A stretch of DNA of 64,000 bases from Tritrichomonas musculus (taxonomy: Eukaryota; Parabasalia; Tritrichomonadida; Tritrichomonadidae), in contig JAPFFF010000003.1 of assembly GCA_039105265.1 (NCBI GenBank), positions 5,146,001-5,210,000 of the forward strand. The letters run 5' to 3'. Positions 28,830-37,844 of the stretch are shown here, in pieces. Position numbers and translations under genes: made by a program. The notes under the pieces are model-generated. The model was not told the origin of the DNA. It saw nothing but the letters and a program-made list of their open reading frames with translations, and searched no databases. Every line of letters starts with the position of its first letter. Position 1 is the first letter of the stretch.

Positions 28830-29927
28830 TCACTTTTTCTTGATTTTCAATGTAAACTTTCTTTTCAAAATTTCAATTGGCGTTGGCTTATTAAGATCAT
28901 TAACGTAAAACTGATTTGCTCTTTTTAAAACTTTATAAATATTTTGAATATCTATATGTTGAATACTTTCTAATGTAGCCGTGAAATCATCAATTTGTAT
29001 TTTATCTGCACATTCAAAAACTCTTGAAATCGCAACATAATAACAATAATTCATCAAATCATCAAAATGAGCAAATAATGAATCCCAAACGATAAGTAGT
29101 GTTGGCATCAAATGTTCCTGAGCAAAAAGTAAATTGATCCATTTATAAGCGTATTGAATAGGCTCAATTGAAAGATAATTTAATTTTTGAGAAATATCTG
29201 GTAAAATTTTGTTGAATTTCTGTTGGTAAATTCTCATTCTATTATGAATAATTGACGAATCATCTTGAGTCATATAAAATTCTTGTATTGATGTACCAGT
29301 CATTAATTGTTGAAAGCATTGAAACGCAATTGCTTCTACAAAATCAAGATTATCATCAAATAACTGTTTAGCACATACAATTGCGTAATATAATGGCGCA
29401 ATCAGCTCATTAAAACCTTGCATATAATAAAGTGATACATTAAGTGATCCAAAAATATACAATAGTCTTTCTAAACGTCGTACATGAGGGATGAAAAATG
29501 AATATCTGTCATCAGGATCTCCATCTTGAATATCTACTGGTGGAAAGAAATAAAATTTACGGTCTGATCTAACAATATCTATATAAATAAGATACATTAA
29601 TTTTTGATTTGGAACTTCAAAATCTTCAACATGAACATTTTTATCAAATCGTTTTTTTGGCCAATCATCTAAACCAAAATCATGGACGAAAGCTAAGTAT
29701 GTTTCGATTATACGATCTCTCTTTTCAGGCCACTCAATTGCATAATCTGAATATACACCAAGAAGAACTAGCCATGCTATGCAACGATCCTCTGTTGGAC
29801 ATTCAGAAAGGCCACTTTCACATAATTGACGAATTAATTGTTTATTTATAGGCTGGTTTGTAGGAGAAGGTTGAACAAGAGGAAGTATACGAAATTGAAG
29901 AGGGGGGCTTGTAAACTCATTTGACAT
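28830..29927 (-). CDS. TBC-domain Rab GTPase-activating protein (TBC1D13-like)
   Basis: The protein is 365 aa, almost all TBC domain. The catalytic pair is intact: IYIDIVRSDR carries the arginine finger (I-x-x-D-x-x-R) and LYYMQGFNEL the glutamine finger (Y-x-Q-G). The early segment CPTEDRCIAWLVLLGVY is the R-x-x-x-W TBC opening. The late segment HLMPTLLIVWDSLFAHF is the conserved W-D-x-L-F. Acidic DIQDGDPDDRYSFF before the RLERLLYIF helix is typical of the TBC1D13/Gyp group. Such proteins speed GTP hydrolysis by Rabs and so end their signal on membranes. The target Rab cannot be deduced. Confidence 0.9.
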   Translation of the reverse strand: MSNEFTSPPLQFRILPLVQPSPTNQPINKQLIRQLCESGLSECPTEDRCIAWLVLLGVYSDYAIEWPEKRDRIIETYLAFVHDFGLDDWPKKRFDKNVHVEDFEVPNQKLMYLIYIDIVRSDRKFYFFPPVDIQDGDPDDRYSFFIPHVRRLERLLYIFGSLNVSLYYMQGFNELIAPLYYAIVCAKQLFDDNLDFVEAIAFQCFQQLMTGTSIQEFYMTQDDSSIIHNRMRIYQQKFNKILPDISQKLNYLSIEPIQYAYKWINLLFAQEHLMPTLLIVWDSLFAHFDDLMNYCYYVAISRVFECADKIQIDDFTATLESIQHIDIQNIYKVLKRANQFYVNDLNKPTPIEILKRKFTLKIKKK

Positions 29928-30461
29928 AATAAAAGCGAAAATATGCTAAATTAGAGTAGATGCAACAAATTCAAAACATGATCGTATTTTTTTTGAAATG
30001 TGATATGAAAATTATATTTTTTTCTAAAATTTTTATCAGTTGTATTTATTATTTCGGAAAGTAAATAATAAAATATATGTTGCAATGAGTTGTTTATTGA
30101 TATTTAATATAGTGCATGCTAAATAATTATAAATTGTAAACTTTTTTGTTGGTTATTAGTATTTTTTTTTTATTAAAAGCAAGGTTCCAATGAAAGGATC
30201 CTTTTTATAATAGACTGAAAAATATTTTAATATATGTAAAAATGATTAATCATGATATTAATTCAAATTTTATAGATAATTATAATATGGATTTGGATTG
30301 ATTATTTTTGGATTTCTTTGGGTTTATAGCTGGATTCATGGGATAGTTAAGAACTTGCAGATTCACTAAGTTGGAAATCTTTCATTTAATAATTCAAATC
30401 CAATTCAAAAAGATAATTTAAAAAGAAAGAATTCAATTTTTTTGTTTTGTTACAAAATTTT
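29928..30461. other. Intergenic region upstream of the second 819-bp element
   Basis: This is AT-rich DNA between the TBC gene start and the transposable element. No feature is recognised apart from homopolymer tracts. Confidence 0.4.
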
Positions 30462-31280
30462 GGTAAATATTTTTTTTTGAACTTTTTAGATTTTTTCCCC
30501 TCAATTTTTTTCTTTGTATATTTGTTCACAAATAGTTGAACTTTTTAGATTTTTTCCTCTCAATTTGGATTTTTTTAAAAAAGCTAAAAAGCATGAAAAT
30601 AAGTAAATAAAATACTAAAAGAAGAAACTATAAATATTTTAATATACATAAATAGAATTTATTAAGATTTTTCTGTTGAGAAAAAAAAATCATGAAATAA
30701 TAATTAGCATTTCTTTGGGTGAGAAAATTTAGATGCATTAAAATATGCAGTATTTCATCTAGCATAAACTATGAGTATATGCATTGAATAAGAAAAGCAA
30801 TTATTTGTGTTTAATGAGCAAAAAAATATATCGTTTTGCACCAATTTTGTGATAAAATACAATAATCAGGTTTATTAGCCAAGAGCGAAAGCGCATTTGA
30901 CGTATTTGTGTTCTTTTTGTGAGAATTGTGATCATATATATCTCTTCAAAATTTGAAGCTAAATATTGGTTTCTTTTTCATATTTTGCTCTCAATTTTTT
31001 TTATTGGATCGGTAATACCAGCATTATGCTCTTAAAAGCAGGAAATAAGGGAAATTTAGACAACGATTTTAATAAAAATTGGAAATTGCAATTAGAAGTT
31101 TATTTTTCTTCTTCTTTATTGAGCATATAATGCCTGTAATGCTGTGAAATGGTGTTTATTGGTATGAAAACCTCGAATACTTACTTCTTAAATAGTAAAA
31201 TTATAAAGATATTATGACAAATAAGCATTCAAAAAAATTGAGAGTAAAAAATCAAAAAAGTTCAAAAATAAAGATTTACC
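30462..31280. mobile_element. 819-bp terminal-inverted-repeat element, copy 2
   Basis: This is the same element and orientation as 7102-7920, with identical length and about 98-99% identity. It is flanked by an 8-bp direct repeat AAAATTTT (30454-30461 and 31281-31288), different from the duplication around copy 1. This confirms separate insertions of the same unit. There is no transposase ORF. Its low divergence implies recent mobility in this genome, driven by an unseen autonomous partner. It lies between two genes, 262 bases before the tail-anchored TBC gene. Confidence 0.93.
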
Positions 31281-31542
31281 AAAATTTTTTACATTTTTTC
31301 TAAAGATATATTCTTAATGATGAGAATCAAGTTTAATATTAGCAGATACATCATTTTAGATCATCGTGCAAACTGAATAGCAAACTTTGCATTTACCATA
31401 AAACTCATAAAAACTTTGATTGTGAATGTTGAAAAAAAATCTCAATCAATTTTAAATATGTCACACGATCAAATATGCATTTAAAAAATTAAATTAACAT
31501 ACAACTTTTTATAAAAAAAAATTCTCAAAAGATTAAATCATC

Positions 31543-32607
31543 ATGAGCACAGAAAAAGATGACGCTATTGATTCAGTTTTAATAAGCAATGAAGTAATAA
31601 GACTCAATGATAAGATATTGGATTTTTCAGATGCAGTTTCTTTTTTAAAAGAACCCAATCTTAATAAAGATAATGTTATGCGCATGCTTTCTTGGTTAAT
31701 TGTACTCAAAATTATACCAGATACATCGGTGGAATCGTCAGTTGCAGTTGCTAATATGTATCGAGCATACCGAATGATTATTAAAAAGAAACTTGAAGGA
31801 GCTGAAGATCCCCTAGAAAAGATCAACGTTAAAGAATCACGTGTAATCATAGCAGATATAAACAGAAGCTTATACTGGTTTGATTCGCTAGCAAAAAGTA
31901 TCAATTTAGAAGAATATTATACACAAGAGGTTAGAGCGCACACAATTCGAATTTTATCTCTTCTTTCACTTTCATCAAAAGTTTTATCTTATCTTCAAGG
32001 ATTTGATCGTTATGTACTAGTTAGTTATTTACTTGGACTAATTTTTATTTCCAAAAGTGGACTACCTACCACTGTTGCTGAAGCAATTTCTTATTTTTTA
32101 TCCTTAAATCTACTCAAAATGTCAAGACCAGACAAACTTTTGGTTGATAATGATAAAACAGTTCAACATTTTCAGGAATTGGATTCAAAAATTGCTATAT
32201 ATGCCCCAGATGTCTACGAAAAAATGTCTTCTAACGAAGTTTCTTCTCTTCTTTTTGCTTTAAGATGGCAATTACTTATTTTTGCCGATGAACATGATTT
32301 AAAAGGATTACTATATATCTGGGATAATGCAATTGTGAATCGAGCCCAATATTCAAATTACTTAGAAAGTCTTTCAATTTCTCATATTTGCCAAATTCCA
32401 GAAGATTCTCAAGGCAATCTAGTAGAAGTTATACAACATTATCGAAAATGGGATAATGTTGAAATTGTTCGAAAAGCAGATTCATTATTATCAGAAATTG
32501 AGTCTTCAAAGCATTATCGCATTGGAGTCCTCAATTATGTTTTATTTTTCTTAATTTTAGCTGTGATTATATATTATTTATATCGAGTCTTCAATCTAAA
32601 TGAGTGA
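31543..32607 (+). CDS. Tail-anchored TBC-domain protein (TBC1D20/Gyp8-like)
   Basis: This 354-aa protein has a TBC domain at about residues 45-300 and a single hydrophobic segment near the C-terminus (VLNYVLFFLILAVIIYYLY), followed by only about seven residues. That is a tail anchor. The TBC fingers are present: IIADINRSLYWF (arginine) and LSYLQGFDRY (glutamine). TBC1D20 and yeast Gyp8 also end in a membrane helix. TBC1D20 acts on Rab1 at the ER. I infer an ER-to-Golgi role, matching the nearby COG3 only by theme. The rest of the TBC domain is divergent, for example LYIWDNAI where the family usually has W-D-x-x-F. Confidence 0.8.
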   Translation: MSTEKDDAIDSVLISNEVIRLNDKILDFSDAVSFLKEPNLNKDNVMRMLSWLIVLKIIPDTSVESSVAVANMYRAYRMIIKKKLEGAEDPLEKINVKESRVIIADINRSLYWFDSLAKSINLEEYYTQEVRAHTIRILSLLSLSSKVLSYLQGFDRYVLVSYLLGLIFISKSGLPTTVAEAISYFLSLNLLKMSRPDKLLVDNDKTVQHFQELDSKIAIYAPDVYEKMSSNEVSSLLFALRWQLLIFADEHDLKGLLYIWDNAIVNRAQYSNYLESLSISHICQIPEDSQGNLVEVIQHYRKWDNVEIVRKADSLLSEIESSKHYRIGVLNYVLFFLILAVIIYYLYRVFNLNE

Positions 32608-32631
32608 TTTAGTATTAATATTTTGAACTTG

Positions 32632-32662
<31 letters not shown>
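32632..32662. repeat. T16-A15 palindromic tract
   Basis: Sixteen T are followed at once by fifteen A, 25 bases after the TBC stop codon. The tract directly abuts the target duplication of the 4.9-kb element at 32671. It could act as a terminator or polyadenylation-related tract, or as a favoured insertion site. Confidence 0.6.
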
Positions 32663-32663
<1 letters not shown>

Positions 32664-33151
32664 AAAATCTAGAGGTGCGGACACCTACTTTAAATTTTTA
32701 ACGTTTATAAAAATATGTATATCTTTTTATGTATTAATAATTATTAAATAACATTTTGATATTATATTCTAGTGCACTTATTTTATATATTTATTATTTA
32801 AATGTTTTAAAATATCAATTATATAAGTTATAATAACACAAACAAGTATCCTATGAGAGGGGGTTTCACTCAGGTGTCAAATCCGCTTTTCCATTAAATA
32901 CGAGAATTTGAGAGTTGATAATTATATTTATATACTATTACATATATTTAATAATAATAATACTAATTTCGTAAAAAAATATTTAATATTTATGAATATA
33001 TATATGTTTAGTTATTTTATTTTTGAGAGAAAAACTGCTTTTTCTTCAGAAAATTAACATCTTGATAGTGACTTAGATTTCTATACGATTTTATATCAGG
33101 TTTTTTATATATTGTAATATCGATTGAAGATATTATATCCAAAATATTCTT

Positions 33152-33830
33152 CCAAATCATATGGCCAATTTTTGTATATTTATGTTTTCAATTTTTATAA
33201 AATTTCTGATATCAGAATTTTTTTTTTTTGAATATGACATGTTAGATGAAATGATTATTATCTCTATCAAAGCTTTACTGTTCTCCGCCTTTATTTTTAA
33301 ATAGAGCCACTAAGTCTTTTTTAAAAAAATACCGACAATGTTTTGCTTTCAAAGAATAGCATTTTTTTGTCTAGTTATTATTAATTAAAAATAAGATTCT
33401 TAGATATCTCTTGAATTTTTATCATTTATAGAGCAAGCGTTAATAATAATGGTATTATTTTACTCGGCGGCTTTTATCTATTGCCCTTTTACAAAATTAC
33501 GAATTCTCTATCAAATATCTACTATTTTTAATCAAAAGATTTAATTTATATATGCAATTATTAATAAATATCTAAATAAACTGAATTATTCCAATATGTT
33601 AATTTTTATCGGAAAGATTTGTATAAATGCATTTGAAATAACTGCATTCCCATTTATTTTTATTCAATAATAAACAATTCCATCAAATATTTGTATGTGG
33701 TTTTTTTTGACTCTTTTATACATCTTTTTTGTGTTAAATTGCTCATATTTTTCTTCTTCAAAACAAATTTCATCTCACATGTCCTTTTCAAAATGATCAT
33801 ATGTAATATTTCAAAATTGGCCATATGGAA
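33152..33830. repeat. Degenerate inverted repeat inside the outer element
   Basis: CATATGGCCAATTTTTG near 33154 is found inverted near 33812-33828 (CAAAATTGGCCATATG). Further in, GACATGTTAGATGAAAT near 33236 is matched inverted near 33766-33782 with one change. The arms are interrupted and unequal, so this may be the worn ends of another insertion. No coding function is seen between them. Confidence 0.4.
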
Positions 33831-34977
33831 TAGATTAAAAATAATAAAAACCAATTATCTGTCCATTAATAAAATAAATATTATAATTTTAGAAAAATCC
33901 TATAGAGATTTGCAGAGTGCTGCCCCTTCTATCCTATGAAAATAACCCATTCCAGCCACCTGATGGATGGATTGAATTTATAATGATTAATTATTATATA
34001 TATTGGAAATTAATGATTAATTATGCATTTTGTTATTTTATAAATATTTCATATTTTGTTAAAAAGTTCATTTTAATGAATTTTTACATATTTTTTTGAA
34101 ATATCTAAATAAATAAAGAATTTATTTAGATTATAATTATATTTAAATATTTTACATTTAATTTAATAAAGATATGCTAAATTTAGTTTAATTTGATTCA
34201 GGGGGCTGAGCTGCAAATATCAATTTTAAAATCATGCACATTAATAACGATTTTTTTTCAATAAGAAATTTTTGGTAAAATATTAACCAAATATCTTTTT
34301 ATATTTATATGTATATCATAGATTATATAACTTTTAATAATATTATATATATTATAAAAATATTTAAAATAAATATAAACAATAAATAAACTTTATATAA
34401 CCGTATATTCTAAATATTGAACAATTTTAATTTCAAAGCGTTTCTCATAAAATGTTAATTTGAGAGAAATGAAATAAATAATTTTCTTTATATATTTTGA
34501 AGTTTAATTAAAATTTAAATCAAATGTAGAAAGTTTTTTTCATTAATTTTTTTTTTCATAAATTTTGAATAAAAAAATCTTCGAGAATAAAATTGAGAAT
34601 ATAGTACCCTGATCTCGGATAAAATGAGAAAGTTAGTATGGTTAAGTTTTTTTTTTATTCTGTTAACAATTTTTACTCTGATAAAAATATTGTGATTCTA
34701 AAGAAATAAATGATTTATCGAAATCTCTCTACAACATTTTAATTATTTGATCATTTTATTATGTATTTTTTGAATAAAATTAAATCTTCTGATTACAATG
34801 TGAAGTCACTTAACGGCACAAAAAAAAAACAATTGAAAATAATTTTTCTGTAGAAAGTTCAACAGAGTTCACACAATCTCTGCCAAATAATATAGATATT
34901 CAACAAAGATCTGCGATAGATCAGCAATTTTTCCCAAAAATTCTCTTCCAACAACAATAATTTTATACTAACATTAT

Positions 34978-36022
34978 CGATTCTCTTCCAAACAACAACG
35001 ATTCTCTCCCAAACAACAACGATTCTCCAAGCAGCATCGATTCTCTCCCAAACAACAACGATTTTCCAAGCAGCATCGATTCTCTTCCAAACAACAACGA
35101 TTCTCCAAGCAGCAACGATTCTCTTCCAGCAGCATCGATTCTCCAAGCAGCATCGATTCTCTCCCAAACAACAACGATTCTCCAAGCAGCAACGATTCTC
35201 TTCCAAACAACAACGATTCTCCAAACAACAACGATTCTCCAAGCAGCATCGATTCTCTCCCAAACAACAACGATTCTCCAAGCAGCATCGATTCTCTTCC
35301 AGCAGCATCGATTCTCCAAGAAGCATCGATTCTCTCCCAAACAACAACGATTCTCCAAGCAGCATCGATTCTCTCCCAAACAACAACGATTCTCCAAGCA
35401 GCATCGATTCTCTCCCAAACAACAACGATTCTCCAAACAGCATCGATTCTCTTCCAGCAGCATCGATTCTCCAAGAAGCATCGATTCTCTCCCAAACAAC
35501 AACGATTCTCCAAGCAGCATCGATTCTCTCCCAAACAACAACGATTCTCCAAACAGCATCGATTCTCTTCCAGCAGCATCGATTCTCCAAGAAGCATCGA
35601 TTCTCTCCCAAACAACAACGATTCTCCAAGCAGCAACGATTCTCTTCCAAACAACAACGATTCTCCAAACAACAACGATTCTCCAAACAACAACGATTCT
35701 CCAAACAACAACGATTCTCCAAGCAGCATCGATTCTCTTCCAAACAACAACGATTCTCCAAGCAGCATCGATTCTCTCCCAAACAACAACGATTCTCCAA
35801 GCAGCATCGATTCTCTTCCAGCAGCATCGATTCTCCAAGCAGCATCGATTCTCTCCCAAACAACAACGATTCTCCAAGCAGCATCGATTCTCTCCCAAAC
35901 AACAACGATTCTCCAAGCAGCAACGATTCTCTTCCAAACAACAACGATTCTCCAAGCAGCATCGATTCTCTCCCAAACAGCAACGATTCTCTTCCAAACA
36001 ACAACGATTCTCCAAGCAGCAT
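34978..36022. repeat. Minisatellite of about 55 units, open in all six frames
   Basis: The array is built of units that all begin CGATTCT (once CGATTTT). There are 18-base units (CGATTCTCCAAGCAGCAT), 21-base units (CGATTCTCTCCCAAACAACA plus A) and rarer 20-base units. I count about 55 in 1045 bp. No stop occurs in any of the six frames of the core, which explains the three long minus-strand frames covering it. These begin without a convincing ATG context and consist only of ENRCCL-like repeats. On the plus strand the just-upstream sequence reads FTQSLPNNIDIQQRSAIDQQ and the units read DSLPNNN and DSPSSI. The array may thus have grown from a coding motif. The 20-base units break any single frame. 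Confidence 0.9.
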
Positions 36023-36101
36023 CTCTTATATTTTAACAATCGATCATAGCATATCCAACTTTTGTTCAAAATTTTACATGATTTTAAATCATCTTTATTT
36101 T

Positions 36102-37027
36102 TGTTAACAAAAAGTTTGAGTGACCGATGCTTTCACTCAAAAAGTTTAAATACCACAATCCGTTTATTAATATCAACAACATATAATAAACGAATTGGTT
36201 TACCACTTATCTTCATATTATTTGTTATTTGATTGACCAATATTAAAGATATGATACACAAATTTATCAATATTTATAATTCTCGTACCAATACCAAATC
36301 TTAAATTGAAAATTTAATTTTCTATTATGGACACACTTAATCAGCAAAAATACTATTTTTTCCTCATAATTACTTAATTGCGCTATAATATTCCAATCAG
36401 TTTTCACTTGATGCATATAATATTCTAAGATGATGAATTAGAAAAAATTACAAAGAATAATATATAGCTCTTTTAAATCTATCAAATGTATTGTTTATAT
36501 TACTGCCAAAGCGATTTCTCATATCTTTTTACTTTCTAAGAAAAATCTCAAATAAGATGATATTTTTGGAAATTTTTTTACAAAATTATTTAATCAAGCG
36601 ATTTAAATACAATATATGAGAAGTATTACAAACATAGATGGAAAATTCTCCATATACGACCAGTAACATTTTATAATCAGCCAATTGCAGCAGAATATTA
36701 TTTCCAAAAAAAAATCAATTCTTTAATAACCTATCCAAAAGAGAAGGTTCATGAATACTAAGATTATTAAATATCAGTTTTACCTTATCTTCAATTATGT
36801 TTTGAGATATTAAAATAATATTGTTTTTAGCATCTTTATTTTTTCTTTATATCTTTTATATATAAACACTAATGCATATGAATTATATTAGCCATATTTG
36901 TATTTAGTCATTCTCATCCGTTTTCTTTTTTTTAAGCCAATTAAGTTTTTATTTTATTATAAGGTCAAAAATTCACCTAAATTTCACCATTTTTTAATAA
37001 CGATTTTTTATTAAAAAAAAAATACGT
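36102..37027. other. Remainder of the inner element, nothing coding
   Basis: This is AT-rich DNA after the minisatellite. One short hairpin is visible near 36116 (TTTGAGTGA ... TCACTCAAA). I see no ORF or RNA gene. Confidence 0.4.
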
Positions 37028-37844
37028 TAACTTTCTCATTTTATCCGAGATCAGGGTAAATAATAATTGAGAGTCGTTGCATTTAAATTCATATCTTAAT
37101 ATGTAATTTATTATTTTATTATATTATAATAATTATATGATATTAATAAAATATATAACAATTATATATTAATAAAATTATTTTAAAATACTGTTTTTTA
37201 TTAAATTTGGCCCATTTTCATTTTCTCAATTTTTTTTTGGGCCAATTTAAGTGGAAACTATATCATACATTAATAATCAAATAATAACAAACGAGACACA
37301 TTTTTTAAATAGTATAAAAATGATTTTTATCATGTTTTTATTACTTTTTTTCTTCTAAATAATAGATTTTTCTCTTAATTACATAATTTCTATAGTTTAC
37401 ATATTTTTATATTTTTTTCAGTGGTTTATATTTTTCTACCTCAGAAAAAAAATCATATATCACCACAAGTCGGCCCCGTGGACGAAAATAAAAAAAAAAA
37501 TTATATCATTATAATGCTCATAAAAATTAATTAATATATACAAATTTTGGTGCGAATCTAAATCACTTCACCCTGTCCGCACCTCTGAAAATCTTAATTA
37601 ATTATTAATTTTTTTTTGATCATCATGTAATGAAGGCAAAATTATTCTAAATTTATTTTTAACAACAATTTTACTCTTTAAAAAACAACAGTTTTCTTAT
37701 ATCATTAATTTTAAAATGATTTGATATATTCAATAAAGCAAAGTTAGATCCAACAACAACAACAAAAATACAAACATAGAAAGATACAAACATTTTTTAT
37801 TATTTTTCAAATAAATAAATAAATAATTCATGAAAAAAATTAAA

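Larger units (their letters stand above)
34607..37056. mobile_element. 2.45-kb TA-flanked element with 29-bp inverted ends, nested
   Basis: The first 29 bases (starting CCCTGATCTCGGATAAAATG) are repeated perfectly in inverted orientation at the right end (37028-37056). Both ends are flanked by TA (34605-34606 and 37057-37058), which is the signature of Tc1/mariner/pogo insertion. The element lies inside the outer hAT-like element, so it is the younger insertion. No transposase is visible. The main content is the minisatellite at 34978-36022. The inverted ends are unlike those of the relic at 17519, so this is a separate family. Confidence 0.88.
32671..37586. mobile_element. 4.9-kb element with 13-bp inverted ends and 8-bp duplication (hAT-like)
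   Basis: The left end AGAGGTGCGGACA and the right end TGTCCGCACCTCT are perfect inverted repeats. GAAAATCT lies directly outside each (32663-32670 and 37587-37594), an 8-bp target duplication as made by hAT transposons. The last 251 bases recur at 1-249, so the right end belongs to a repeated family. No transposase frame is visible; the short frames near 33660-34100 are low-complexity. A second element (34607-37056) is inserted within it. Without that insert and its TA duplication the outer element is about 2.46 kb. It is probably non-autonomous or decayed. Other superfamilies with 8-bp duplications are not excluded. Confidence 0.88.

Noticed and set aside
33660-34099. Short frames inside the outer element
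   Set aside because: Low complexity, overlapping on both strands, and no transposase motif.
34859-36069. Three long minus-strand frames of ENRCCL-type repeats
   Set aside because: They overlap each other in different frames, consist only of the minisatellite, and lack a credible ATG context; the array has no stops in any frame, so openness means nothing.
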